Shown here in pieces: positions 8,763-17,540 of a stretch of DNA of 64,000 bases. The position numbers and the translations under genes were made by a program. The stretch's first letter is position 1. The number at the start of each line of letters is the position of its first letter. The stretch spans positions 27,651-91,650 of the forward strand of contig NZ_JACRST010000011.1 of assembly GCF_014384885.1 (NCBI RefSeq), given 5' to 3'. This DNA comes from Ligaoa zhengdingensis. GTDB taxonomy: Bacteria > Bacillota > Clostridia > Oscillospirales > Ruminococcaceae. The notes under the pieces were generated by a model, which ran no database searches, had not been told where the DNA came from, and saw nothing but the letters and a program-made list of their open reading frames with translations.

Positions 8763-9735
8763 AAGTCAAAACGCCCACCTTTCCTCTTTGTTTGTTTTTG
8801 GATATTGTAACAACGGATACGCCCAGAATGAGCAATGTGCCTTTGATAATCTGGCTCATGAAGTAGGAGGCGCCGACCACGGTGAGGCCATAAGTCAGGA
8901 TGCCCAGCAGGATCGCGCCGATCAGGGTGCCGGCCACATTGGCCTTGCCCATCTTGAACACCACCGCACCGAGGAACACCACCGTGAAGCCGTCCAGGAA
9001 AAAGGAGGAGCCCATCTTGGGCTGGCCAGACTGCATGATACCCATCATCAACACGCCGCCGATGGCCGCAAACAGGGCCGCCACGATGAACACCATCGCC
9101 ATGATGCGGCCGCTCTTGACGCCGGTCTCTCTGACCGCCTGCGGGTTTTCACCGATCGCGTAGACATACTGGCCGAATTTGGTCTTTTCCTGCACCACAA
9201 AGCAGATGGCGTAAAGCGCCAGCGCCAGCAGGAACAGCACTGGAATGCCGAGGAACTTATACCAGACGATGTTGTAGACCAGCGTACCGGCCGTGGTGAC
9301 TGGGATGGGGATGCCCTTGCCGATCCAGCAGGCGATCGCTTTGGCGATGCCCGAAACCGCGATGGTCGCAATCAGGGAGGGGAACTTGAACTTGATGACC
9401 AGCAAACTGGTGAGCGCGCCGAACGCGACGCCCAGCGCGATTGCGGCCAGCGCCGCCACGCCAAAGGACATGCCGCCCCGGATGAACAGCGCGGTGAGCA
9501 TACTGGCACACGCCGCGATATCGGGGAACGCGTTGTCGATCTCGCCGATCGAGATGACCCAGGTGACGCCCAGCACCAGGACCGCGGTGCTGCTGCTCTG
9601 GCGCAGAATCTCCATGAGGTTTTCCCAGCTCAGGAAGGCTTCCGGCCGCATCACGCTGAAGATAGCGTAAACCAGAATTACAATCCAGACCAGTGCGAAT
9701 TCAGGCCGGAGGAAGAAGAGTTTCTTTTTATTCAT
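8755..9735 (-). CDS. Ribose-type ABC sugar importer, permease 2
   Basis: A 326-residue permease of the BPD_transp_2 (RbsC/LsrC) family with about nine hydrophobic helices and the conserved cytoplasmic-loop pattern YAIGENPQAVRETGVKSGRI. It probably pairs with the next permease (heterodimer, as in LsrCD). It overlaps the upstream permease gene by 4 bases (ATGA) and the downstream dehydrogenase by 8 bases. Confidence 0.88.
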   Translation of the reverse strand: MNKKKLFFLRPEFALVWIVILVYAIFSVMRPEAFLSWENLMEILRQSSSTAVLVLGVTWVISIGEIDNAFPDIAACASMLTALFIRGGMSFGVAALAAIALGVAFGALTSLLVIKFKFPSLIATIAVSGIAKAIACWIGKGIPIPVTTAGTLVYNIVWYKFLGIPVLFLLALALYAICFVVQEKTKFGQYVYAIGENPQAVRETGVKSGRIMAMVFIVAALFAAIGGVLMMGIMQSGQPKMGSSFFLDGFTVVFLGAVVFKMGKANVAGTLIGAILLGILTYGLTVVGASYFMSQIIKGTLLILGVSVVTISKNKQRGKVGVLTYE

Positions 9736-10730
9736 TGTGCGGCCACCGCCTTTCCTTTCGCCGCGGCGGATTTCTTGCCGACCGAGGAGAGTTCAAATTT
9801 CGAGGAGAGGATCGCAACGATCAACAACAGCGCAACCACCAGGTCGCTGATGTAGAACGGAACGCTCATCAGGGTAAAGCCGTTTTGGACCATCGAGGTG
9901 AACACCGCGCCCAGGAAGGTGCCGATGACGCTGGGCTTGCGGAACACCGCGTTGCCGATGAACACCGCCGAGAAGCAGGGCATCAGCAGGGTGAGGCCGG
10001 ACTTGACGTTGCCGTTGCCCTGCGCCGCCGTGGTAATCATGGCGGCCATGGCAGCCATGCCGCCGCAGATGACGAATGAAATCACAATGACCTTGTTGAC
10101 ATTGATGCCCGAGAAGAACGCCGCTTTTCTGTTGGCACCAATCGCATAGAACTGGCGGCCGTACTTGGAGCGCTCCAGCACCATGTAGGCGAGGAAGTAG
10201 AGCGCCAGCATGATGATGACCGGAAGGGGAATCCCCACGATGCGGGCGTTGTTCAGGCTGGTGATACCCGACGAGGGAAAGTTGGTGTAGATGAACGCGC
10301 CGTCGCTGAACAGATAGGCCGCGCCGAACGCAATCGAGCCGATTGCAATGGTGCTGATCTTATCCGGCAGCTTGAACTTGCCCACTGCGATACCCGAAAC
10401 CAGGCCCCAGCAGCAGCCGGCGACGATACCGGCCAAAATGCAGACGACCGGATGCCAGCCCTTGGCGATCAGCCAAGCCATCAGCATGGCGGAAAAGCAG
10501 CTGCTCATGTAGAACGAGATGTCCGCATGATCGACTGCGATGACAAAGGTGAGGCCGAGCGCCGCGATGGCGACGACCGAAACATGCTTGAGGATGTTGA
10601 GAATGTTGATAACGCTCGCAAAGTTTTTATTGAGCATGGCGAACGTGAAAAAAACTGCGAGAAACAATACCGAAAAGATGATGATAGTGAACACCTCATC
10701 GGAAATTCGCTTTTTCTTAGCTTGTTCCAT
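9732..10730 (-). CDS. Ribose-type ABC sugar importer, permease 1
   Basis: A 332-residue membrane permease of the RbsC/LsrC family. About nine hydrophobic helices and the loop YAIGANRKAAFFSGINV are visible. It follows the ATPase gene by 30 bases with a GGAGGG ribosome site and overlaps the second permease. Two different permease genes in one operon imply a heterodimeric channel. Confidence 0.88.
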   Translation of the reverse strand: MEQAKKKRISDEVFTIIIFSVLFLAVFFTFAMLNKNFASVINILNILKHVSVVAIAALGLTFVIAVDHADISFYMSSCFSAMLMAWLIAKGWHPVVCILAGIVAGCCWGLVSGIAVGKFKLPDKISTIAIGSIAFGAAYLFSDGAFIYTNFPSSGITSLNNARIVGIPLPVIIMLALYFLAYMVLERSKYGRQFYAIGANRKAAFFSGINVNKVIVISFVICGGMAAMAAMITTAAQGNGNVKSGLTLLMPCFSAVFIGNAVFRKPSVIGTFLGAVFTSMVQNGFTLMSVPFYISDLVVALLLIVAILSSKFELSSVGKKSAAAKGKAVAAQ

Positions 10731-10760
10731 GGTATCCCTCCTTCAAATGATTGGGGGCAA

Positions 10761-12287
10761 TCAAACCGCTTGCTCACTGGGCGCATCCGCGGTGACCGCG
10801 TGCACCAGCATCTGGCTGAGCGTGGTATCCTTGGCGGCGGAACGGAAGGTGCACTTGCCCTTGTAGATGACCTGCACCCGGTCCGCCATACCCAGGACCT
10901 CTTCGCAGTCCGAGGAGATGATGATGACCGCCGCGTCCTTGGAGAGCTGGCGCATAATCTCGTAGATGCCCGATTTGGCGCCCACGTCCACGCCCACAGT
11001 GGGCTCGGTGAAGATGTAAATATCCGCCTCGGTGAACAGACCCTTGCCGATGACCACCTTCTGCTGGTTACCGCCGGAGAGCTCGCCCACCTTCTTTTTA
11101 ATGCTTGGGGTGGCGATTGCAAGCTGCTTCACCATGTCCTCCGCGTAGCTGTTCTCCTTTTTGCGGAGCACCAGGCCCAGCTTGTTGATGACGCGCTGGA
11201 GCTTGGCGAGGGTGATATTGGTGGCGATGGGCAGGCCGCCGATCTGGCCTTCGGCCTTGCGGTCGCCCGGCACCAGGTAGATGCCGCTCTTGATGGCGTG
11301 CGCCGTGGATTTGAGCTCCAGCGGCTTGCCGTGCACCACCAACTGGCCGGATGATTTGTACATGGCGCCGAACAGAACCTTGGATATCTCGTCGATGCCC
11401 GACCCGACCAGGCCGAAGATGCCGTAGATTTCGCCCTTTTTCGCCTGGAAGCTGATGTGTTCAAACTTGCCCTCGAGGTTGAGGTCCTGCGCTTCAAAGA
11501 GCACGTCGGTGCCCGGCTTTTCCGCCTTGTGCGGATAGAGCTGTACCAGCTTTTTGCCGAGCATCAGCTCTGCAATCAATTCGGAATTGACCTTGCCCTG
11601 TTCCACCGGAAGCTGTGCCACGGTCTGCCCGTTGCGGAAAACGGTCATGGCGTCGCAGATTTCGCTGACCTCGTCCAGGTGATGGGTGATGTATATGATC
11701 GATACCCCTTTCGATTTGAGCAGACGCACCAGATCGAAGAGGATCTGCTTTTCCTTCTCCGTTAGAATGGAAGTGGGCTCGTCGAGGATGAGAATATTGG
11801 TGCGCTTGGACAGCGCACGCAGCACCGCGATGATCTCCTTCTCGATGGCGCTCAGCATATAAACCGGCTTATCGAGGTCCACGTCCAGGGGGAACTCCTT
11901 GAGGAGTTCGATGGCTTTCTGCCGCAGCTCCTTGCGGCTCATCGGCGAAAGCACGTTTTTCTTATCATTTTCTGAGCCGAGATAGATGTTTTCATAACCC
12001 GTAAAGGATGGGATGACCTGAGGGTCCTGATATACGGTGGAGATGCCGGCCTTGATCGCGTCGGCAGGACTGTTGATCGAGACCTTTTCGCCGTCGATGA
12101 GGATCTCACCGGCGTCCTTGATGTAAACACCCGAAAGAACCTTAATCAGGGTGGATTTCCCCGCGCCGTTGATGCCCAACAGTGCGTGTACCTCGCCCGC
12201 TTTCAGGCGAAATTCTGCATTGTCCAGTGCCCTCATAGAAAGGAACTCCTTGACGATGCCTTTCATCTCCAAACGATATTCGCTCAT
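10761..12287 (-). CDS. Ribose-type ABC sugar importer, tandem ATPase
   Basis: A 508-residue RbsA/MglA-like protein with two nucleotide-binding domains. Domain 1 has Walker A GINGAGKST (about residue 38) and Walker B ILDEPTS, but an atypical signature LSAIEKEII in place of LSGGQ. Domain 2 has a degenerate Walker A (GLVGSGIDE), usual for this family, and an intact LSGGNQQKV. It energises sugar import by the two downstream permeases. A 136-base gap with a strong stem-loop separates it from the binding-protein gene upstream. Confidence 0.9.
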   Translation of the reverse strand: MSEYRLEMKGIVKEFLSMRALDNAEFRLKAGEVHALLGINGAGKSTLIKVLSGVYIKDAGEILIDGEKVSINSPADAIKAGISTVYQDPQVIPSFTGYENIYLGSENDKKNVLSPMSRKELRQKAIELLKEFPLDVDLDKPVYMLSAIEKEIIAVLRALSKRTNILILDEPTSILTEKEKQILFDLVRLLKSKGVSIIYITHHLDEVSEICDAMTVFRNGQTVAQLPVEQGKVNSELIAELMLGKKLVQLYPHKAEKPGTDVLFEAQDLNLEGKFEHISFQAKKGEIYGIFGLVGSGIDEISKVLFGAMYKSSGQLVVHGKPLELKSTAHAIKSGIYLVPGDRKAEGQIGGLPIATNITLAKLQRVINKLGLVLRKKENSYAEDMVKQLAIATPSIKKKVGELSGGNQQKVVIGKGLFTEADIYIFTEPTVGVDVGAKSGIYEIMRQLSKDAAVIIISSDCEEVLGMADRVQVIYKGKCTFRSAAKDTTLSQMLVHAVTADAPSEQAV

Positions 12288-12340
12288 AAAATGTGCCTCC
12301 TTTCTACTTGCCCATGGTCAATTGCACAATTTTAGTTTTT

Positions 12341-12380
12341 AGAAAGGAGCAATACAACCTAGGCCATATTGCTCCTTTCT
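12341..12380 (-). repeat. Perfect stem-loop between binding-protein and ATPase genes
   Basis: Two 14-base arms (12341-12354 and 12367-12380; AGAAAGGAGCAATA and its complement) flank a 12-base loop. No T-run follows on either strand, so it is not a standard terminator. A hairpin just after a binding-protein gene commonly protects that part of the message and lowers expression of the downstream membrane genes. Confidence 0.7.
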
Positions 12381-12423
12381 ATCTGTTTAACGCTTATTCA
12401 ACTGATTGCTGTTTTGAAATTGC

Positions 12424-13548
12424 TTACAGAGTGGGATCCCAGCCGAGTACATCGTAGTTGCCCGGGATATCGTAATCGCCGATGTTCTTCCAGCCCTCGG
12501 GAACGGGGGTGTTGACGATCATCTCGTTGGTGATACCGATGGAGGGAACCATGACGATTCTGGGAACCGCCTCGCCGTTCATGTACTTGACAGCGTACTC
12601 AACGCACAGGGAAGCCATGGTGTAAATGGACTCGCCGCAGGTAGCGATGAAGTTCGGGTTGGCCTTCATAACCTCGAAGCAGTGCTCGCCGCCGTCGGAA
12701 CCAGTGAAGAGAATCTCGTTGCGGCCAGCAGCCTGGCAAGCCTCGAGGCCCTCAAACACAGCGCCGTCCCATGCGCACCAGATCGCGTCCAGATCGCCCA
12801 CGTTCGGGCAAGCGGTCAGCATGTTGTCGATCGCCATACGGGGGGTAACTGCGCCGGTGGAATCCCAGGACCATCTCTGAACCACTTCGATCTCGGGATA
12901 CTGCTTCAGAACGAACTCAGCGCCATGGCTGCGCTCCGCCCAGGCTTCGTTGGAGGGCAGGTCGATCATCGCGATCTTGCCTTTGCCGCCCAGCTTGGTG
13001 ACCAGCTGTTTCATGGTCCACATGCCGCCCTTGTAGTTGTCGAACATAACGGTGGAAACCGCCGCTGCGCCCGGAATCAGGGCGTCGTCGCAGAAGACGG
13101 GGATGCCCGCGTCGCAAGCGTGCTTGACAGCCTCGGCAATGCCGACGGGATCGGATGCGGTGACGAACAGAACGTCGGGTTTAGATTTGATGAACGCTTC
13201 GATCTGCTCGGACTGTTTCTTCGGGTCGTAGTTCGCGTCGACGATCTGATAGTTGGTGATGCCGTATTTCGCAAACTCGGTCTCATAGGTGTACTTCTGG
13301 CGCTGGCCGGACTCGTTCTCCAACCAGCCGAGGGAGACGGCCACGTTCAGGTCTTTGGCGGCCTTTTTGCCCGGGGCCGCGGTGTCCGCGGGGGCCTGGG
13401 AATCATCCGCAGGGTCGGAATCGGCGGGAGCCGAGGTGGACGGGGCGTCCGACGGCGCGGGCGCCTGGCTGGACGGAGCGCTGGACGAGCAAGCGACCAT
13501 GCCCAACGTCATTGCGGTTGCGAGTAACATAGCAAGTAGTTTTTTCAT
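12424..13548 (-). CDS. Sugar-binding lipoprotein of the ribose-type ABC importer
   Basis: A 374-residue lipoprotein. The signal peptide ends LGMVAC (lipobox, C20), followed by a Ser/Pro/Ala-rich linker to about residue 65 and a two-lobed Peripla_BP_4 (RbsB-like) domain. It would capture the sugar outside the membrane and hand it to the permease pair. Motifs typical of the family are KPDVLFVTASDPVG and IPVFCDDALIPG. The pocket cannot be read well enough to name the ligand. It lies between the kinase and the ATPase genes in the sugar operon. Confidence 0.88.
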   Translation of the reverse strand: MKKLLAMLLATAMTLGMVACSSSAPSSQAPAPSDAPSTSAPADSDPADDSQAPADTAAPGKKAAKDLNVAVSLGWLENESGQRQKYTYETEFAKYGITNYQIVDANYDPKKQSEQIEAFIKSKPDVLFVTASDPVGIAEAVKHACDAGIPVFCDDALIPGAAAVSTVMFDNYKGGMWTMKQLVTKLGGKGKIAMIDLPSNEAWAERSHGAEFVLKQYPEIEVVQRWSWDSTGAVTPRMAIDNMLTACPNVGDLDAIWCAWDGAVFEGLEACQAAGRNEILFTGSDGGEHCFEVMKANPNFIATCGESIYTMASLCVEYAVKYMNGEAVPRIVMVPSIGITNEMIVNTPVPEGWKNIGDYDIPGNYDVLGWDPTL

Positions 13549-13602
13549 GTTCTTTCCTCCTGTAATTTGGTAATGTGCGTATGCGCGAATGCCATTCCGG
13601 CA

Positions 13603-15144
13603 TTATAAACTGTTGTTAAGCTCCGCCAGCATGTCGCCGATGTCGCACTGCATGTCGGCGGTCTTTTCAAATACCTTCAGGATCTTTTCGTACTTCGCAT
13701 TGTTCTCGGGGTTGGGTTGAATCACACTCTTGACCTTGTGGATCTCGGTGACCTTGTCGAAGCTGTCCCACAGCCCCGCGCCCACCGCAGCGACTGCCGC
13801 CGCTCCCAGCGAGCCGGCGTCCTGCCCGACGTTGGTTTCCACAATGTTTTTATTGTAGATGTCTGCAAACAGGCCGCGCCAGAATTTGCTCTTGCCGCCT
13901 CCGCCCACAATCAGCATGTCGTCCGCGATGTGGCCGCATTTCGCGAGCACATCCATCGCCACCCTGAGGTTGAGGCAGACGCCCTCGAGCGTCGCGCGGA
14001 TCAGGTCGGCCTGCGTGTGCCCCAGATCGAGCCCCAGGAACGCGCCGCGGATATTGATCGAGCGATCGATGCTCGATCCGCCCGCCAGGCTGGGGTTGAA
14101 GAGAAGCGCCTTCGCGCCGACCGGCGAGGTCTCCGCCAAGCGGTCCATCGCGATGTAGGCGTCGATGCCGCCGTTCTGTTCCGCCTCTACAAAGTTGCGG
14201 CAGATGGTATCGCGCAGCCACTTGTAGGAATTGCCCGCCGCAAAGATCGCGGTGGCCGAGGCGAACATGCCCGGCACGCAGTGGGTAAACACGTAGGGTC
14301 GCTTTTGCGCGTCGAGCAGCGGCTGCTCCGAAGAGATCGCAATCCAGGCGGAGGTGCCCAGCGAGGTGTAGGCCATGCCGTCGTGGATGCAACCCGCGCC
14401 CAGCGCCATACAGGCGTTGTCCACGCCGCCGCACGCCACTTTGACGCTTTTCGGCAGTCCGAGCTCGGCGGCCGCCTGCTCGGTCAATGTGCCGATGATC
14501 TCGGTGGAGGGGACGATCTCGGGGAATTTGCTGGCCGGGATGCCGGAGGCTTCTATGTATTCGGGTTTGTACTTCCACGCCTTGAGGTCATACACGCCGC
14601 TGCCGGAGGCGTAGGAATAATCGGTACACAGCCGGCCGGTCATCTTGTAGTTGATGTAGTCCTTGGTGCCGATGAACACCTGCGCTGCCTCGAACATCTC
14701 CGGGCAGTGCTTTTTGTACCACATGAGCTTGAAGACCGCGTAGAGCGGCGGCGGGAATCCATTGCCCGTGGTCATGTACCACTCTTCCTCGGGGATCTTC
14801 TCAAACATCTCTTTGGCTTCTTCGCCCGCGCGGGAATCCGACCAGATCGGCACGTATTCCGCCAACAGGCTGCCGTCGTGTCCGATCGGCACGACGCCGA
14901 GGCTGTGGCCCGAAACCGCCAGACAGACGATGTCGTTTAAATCGATATCGGTCTTGGCGATCAGCCCCTGGGTGGAGCGGACCACGATGTCCCACCACTC
15001 CTCCGGCTTCTGCTCGTGAAAGCCCGACGCCGGATAAAAATTGTTGCAGGGCACAAACGAACTCGCCAGGGACTGCCCCTCCTCGCTGAACAGCGAGGCC
15101 TTGGTGCCCCCTGTGCCCAGGTCATAGGAAATGATATACTTCAC
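13603..15144 (-). CDS. FGGY-family carbohydrate kinase
   Basis: A 513-residue sugar kinase resembling xylulokinase, L-fuculokinase and LsrK. The ATP-binding start YDLGTGGTKASLF lies at residues 6-18, the catalytic aspartate region is CGGVDNACMALGAG, and the C-terminal ATPase-fold segment is MLIVGGGGKSKFW. It phosphorylates the imported sugar. The GTG start follows GGGAGGTGAGAGC. It lies 27 bases after deoC, with the transporter downstream. Kinase plus DeoC-type aldolase recalls both 2-deoxyribose breakdown and the autoinducer-2 (LsrK/LsrF) pathway, so the substrate remains open. Confidence 0.85.
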   Translation of the reverse strand: MKYIISYDLGTGGTKASLFSEEGQSLASSFVPCNNFYPASGFHEQKPEEWWDIVVRSTQGLIAKTDIDLNDIVCLAVSGHSLGVVPIGHDGSLLAEYVPIWSDSRAGEEAKEMFEKIPEEEWYMTTGNGFPPPLYAVFKLMWYKKHCPEMFEAAQVFIGTKDYINYKMTGRLCTDYSYASGSGVYDLKAWKYKPEYIEASGIPASKFPEIVPSTEIIGTLTEQAAAELGLPKSVKVACGGVDNACMALGAGCIHDGMAYTSLGTSAWIAISSEQPLLDAQKRPYVFTHCVPGMFASATAIFAAGNSYKWLRDTICRNFVEAEQNGGIDAYIAMDRLAETSPVGAKALLFNPSLAGGSSIDRSINIRGAFLGLDLGHTQADLIRATLEGVCLNLRVAMDVLAKCGHIADDMLIVGGGGKSKFWRGLFADIYNKNIVETNVGQDAGSLGAAAVAAVGAGLWDSFDKVTEIHKVKSVIQPNPENNAKYEKILKVFEKTADMQCDIGDMLAELNNSL

Positions 15145-15170
15145 GCTCTCACCTCCCGAGCTCTCTCAAT

Positions 15171-15872
15171 TTATCTTGCCACCAGCACGCTCGCGCGCTC
15201 ATAGGCTTCTTCCACGATTTTCAGCGCCGAGTTGATGCCGATGCCAAAGCGGCTGCAGCCCGCGTCCATCATTTCGAGGAGCGTATCCAGGGTGCGGATG
15301 CCGCCCGCCGCTTTGATGAGCGCCGCGTTGCCGATGGTGCTTTTGATCAGACGGATGGTATCTACGGTTGTGGGCCTCGGGCCCCAGCCCGTGCCGGTCT
15401 TGACATAGGTGACGCCCGCCTCCACGGCGATTTCAGCGCCGCGGGCAATCTCATCGTCGGTGAGGTAACAAATTTCCAGGATGGATTTTACTGGCCGGCC
15501 GTTGGCCGCCTCCACCACGGCTTTGATGTCGTCGCGGACCAAATCGTATTCGCCGGATTTGAGCGCGCCCACGTTGATGACCATATCGAGCTCATCCACG
15601 CCGTAAGCGATCATCTCCTTGGCATCCGCCACCTTGACGAAAGTCGTATCGGCGCCCGAGGGAAATCCAACCACTCCTCCCACCATCACGTCCTCTGTAT
15701 CACTGAGCTGTTCCACCAAATATCTGGTAAAACAGGGCATCGCAAATGCTGCGATAAAATGGTGCTTCTTGGAAGCTTCCACGATACGATCAACTTCTTC
15801 CAGCGCTACGTCGGTTCGCACGCCGCTAATGTCGATGACCCTGGCTATTTTTGTCAAATCCAAGTTCGGCAT
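15171..15872 (-). CDS. deoC: DeoC-type deoxyribose-phosphate aldolase
   Basis: A 233-residue class I aldolase. Visible active-site segments are DELDMVINVGAL (catalytic aspartate), YVKTGTGWGP (Schiff-base lysine) and IKAAGGIR (second lysine), all as in 2-deoxy-D-ribose-5-phosphate aldolase, which yields glyceraldehyde 3-phosphate and acetaldehyde. It is the first gene of the sugar operon behind the shared operator. The second ATG of the frame is preferred as start because GAGAGG lies 9 bases before it and touches the first ATG. A related aldolase acting on another phosphorylated deoxysugar is possible. Confidence 0.82.
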   Translation of the reverse strand: MPNLDLTKIARVIDISGVRTDVALEEVDRIVEASKKHHFIAAFAMPCFTRYLVEQLSDTEDVMVGGVVGFPSGADTTFVKVADAKEMIAYGVDELDMVINVGALKSGEYDLVRDDIKAVVEAANGRPVKSILEICYLTDDEIARGAEIAVEAGVTYVKTGTGWGPRPTTVDTIRLIKSTIGNAALIKAAGGIRTLDTLLEMMDAGCSRFGIGINSALKIVEEAYERASVLVAR

Positions 15873-15915
15873 ATCACCCATCCTCTCTAGTTTTGCCCTT
15901 GTCTAAGGTGATTAC

Positions 15916-15944
15916 ATTATAACGTAATTATGTTTAACTGGCAA
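15916..15944 (-). promoter_or_regulatory. Promoter of the sugar operon with shared operator
   Basis: -35 TTGCCA (15939-15944), 17-base spacer, -10 TATAAT (15916-15921). AAACATAATTACGTTATAAT is identical to the copy before the cytochrome gene. The ATAA-N5-TTAT inverted repeat overlaps the -10 box. Confidence 0.82.
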
Positions 15945-16121
15945 TAGATTTTGCAAAACTTCAGAATTATTGGATATCGCTACAATTATTTTTGTTTTAT
16001 CTTAGTTATTATCATTATTGACAGTTTCTAATAGGTGCTGTTTTAAATACGTTTCTAACATCCGGTCGAAAAAACATGTTGTTTTTTGGGTTAATGGTAT
16101 CGAAAACTGCCGCTTTTGCGA

Positions 16122-16170
16122 GTCAAAAAAACTCCCCCGCCGCACGTGTGCAGCAGAGGAGTTTTTTGAC
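16122..16170 (-). terminator. Terminator after gntR
   Basis: GTCAAAAAAACTCC pairs with GGAGTTTTTTGAC around a GC-rich centre. On the minus strand the hairpin ends in a T-run. Its symmetry lets it work in both directions. Confidence 0.7.
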
Positions 16171-16191
16171 TATCCAGGCGCCTGTCAGGAC

Positions 16192-16926
16192 TTAGAACAT
16201 CGAGTCCTCCTTGTAGCGCCCTTCCATATTGATTTCGAGCTCATACCGGTCGCCCACCAGGCTCAGGCGGTCAGCACACACCGGCCTGCCGTTGGCGTAA
16301 CACACCCGGCGCATATAAAGCAGCGCTGAGCCGATGGGGATTTGCAGCATCTCCGCGTCGGTAAAATCGGCCGACTTGGCGGAGATGCGGTCGAATGCGG
16401 AGTCGATGTTGATGTTGTACTGCTCCTCCAAAAACTGATAGAGCGATGTGATGGCGTTGACATAATTCTCGATGCCCGGGACCATGGCCGGGATAAGATG
16501 ATTGCGCATGATCGCGATCGGCTTTTCATCGGCCAACTGGATGCGCTGCACCCGCACCACCTTCTCGCCCACCGGGATGCCCAGGTCGGCTGAGAGGCGC
16601 GGGGTGGCCTCGATGGTGTCGATGTACATATTTTTTGGCCGCACCTTGCAGCCCTTTTTGCGCAGCGTCTCCGAAATGGATGTCACCATGTTGAGATTTT
16701 GTTTGGTCCTATAGTCAAGAATCTGTGTGCCGCGCCCCTGTTTTGCCACCACAAATCCCTCTCGGGAAAGGATGTCCACCGCGCGGCGCACTGTAGTACG
16801 GCTGACGTTGAAACGTTTTTCCAGTTCCGGTTCCGGAGGCAGCAATTCACCGATCGCGTATTCGCCGTCGATAATCTCCCGTTTGATGATTTTGTAGACC
16901 CGCATATACGCTGGAATTTTTTCCAC
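16192..16926 (-). CDS. GntR-family regulator with UTRA effector domain
   Basis: A 244-residue HutC-subfamily regulator. The N-terminal winged helix-turn-helix spans about residues 5-70 (LPPEPELEKRFNVSRTTVRRA then GFVVAKQGRGT), and the UTRA ligand-binding domain follows. UTRA domains sense small molecules such as sugar phosphates. The GTG start follows GGGAGG by 8 bases. The gene stands between the heme operon and the sugar operon, and its own promoter carries a variant of the shared operator, which fits autoregulation. It is the best candidate for the factor acting on all four related promoters; that link is inference. Confidence 0.9.
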   Translation of the reverse strand: MEKIPAYMRVYKIIKREIIDGEYAIGELLPPEPELEKRFNVSRTTVRRAVDILSREGFVVAKQGRGTQILDYRTKQNLNMVTSISETLRKKGCKVRPKNMYIDTIEATPRLSADLGIPVGEKVVRVQRIQLADEKPIAIMRNHLIPAMVPGIENYVNAITSLYQFLEEQYNINIDSAFDRISAKSADFTDAEMLQIPIGSALLYMRRVCYANGRPVCADRLSLVGDRYELEINMEGRYKEDSMF

Positions 16927-16964
16927 AATGAATTCCTCCCGTTTGTTACATATATTTGGAAATA

Positions 16965-16987
16965 ATTATAACATAATTCGACACATA
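16965..16987 (-). promoter_or_regulatory. gntR promoter with variant operator
   Basis: -10 TATAAT (16965-16970) preceded by GAATTATGT, matching the right half of the shared sequence; the left half is diverged (TGTGTCG instead of AAACATA). No good -35 is visible 17 bases upstream. It lies 39 bases before the GTG start. Confidence 0.6.
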
Positions 16988-17066
16988 AATGACCTGTTTG
17001 CCGTCCAATTATTCTTAATTTTTTGTGTTAATCTGCACAATTTATTTTTTTAATGCCACGAGGTCA

Positions 17067-17540
17067 TCATGTCTCGCTATAATATTTCATTCCAGCTTTT
17101 TTCAGCTCCCGGATGGTGCTGAGCAGGCGGTATTCGCTGCAACCGGTGCGCGCAGCGATCTCACGCACCGCCCGTAGCACCCCTTCTTCGGAGTTCGCAT
17201 GGATCATCGTATACAGGTTGTAGGGCCAATCCCGCTGGCGCAGGCGGCAGTAGCAGTGGGATACCTCGCGTTGGCTCGCCATCAGCTCCCCGACGCGCGC
17301 GGTCTCATCGTCCGGTACATCCCACACCACCATGACGTTGTGCATATATCCCGCCTTGACGTGGTGTAGCGCCACGCCGATGCGGCGCATCTCCCCCGTC
17401 TCCTGCATCCGCTGTACGCGCCGCAGCAGCTCCTTCTCCTCCACGCCCAACCGCTGCGCGATCTCGCGGAACGGTGTGGGCGAAAGGGGCAGGTCGTCAC
17501 ACAGCGCGCGCACAATCCTTCTATCCAGTGGGTCCCTCAT
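17067..17540 (-). CDS. ahbB: Siroheme decarboxylase subunit AhbB
   Basis: A 157-residue Lrp/AsnC-like protein. An N-terminal helix-turn-helix-like part precedes a family core with RRIGVALHHVKAGYMHNVMVVWDVP, VSHCYCR and WPYNLYTMIHA, and the end carries YRLLSTIRELKK. These are the AhbB/NirD-H family marks; AhbA and AhbB together remove two acetate carboxyls from siroheme to give 12,18-didecarboxysiroheme. The start is the second ATG of the frame, preceded by GGAGGAGGGAGG; it overlaps the end of ahbA by 20 bases. It is the last gene of the heme operon and no clear terminator follows before the gntR promoter. Confidence 0.87.
   Translation of the reverse strand: MRDPLDRRIVRALCDDLPLSPTPFREIAQRLGVEEKELLRRVQRMQETGEMRRIGVALHHVKAGYMHNVMVVWDVPDDETARVGELMASQREVSHCYCRLRQRDWPYNLYTMIHANSEEGVLRAVREIAARTGCSEYRLLSTIRELKKAGMKYYSET

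Larger units (their letters stand above)
15873..16191. other. Intergenic region between deoC and gntR
   Basis: An AT-rich gap of about 320 bases holding the deoC operon promoter/operator at its deoC end and the gntR terminator at its gntR end. Between them (about 15950-16120) I see no gene or clear structure. Confidence 0.65.

Noticed and set aside
12341..12380. Rho-independent terminator between the binding-protein and ATPase genes
   Set aside because: The stem is perfect but no T-run follows on either strand, and the downstream genes have no separate promoter that I can see.
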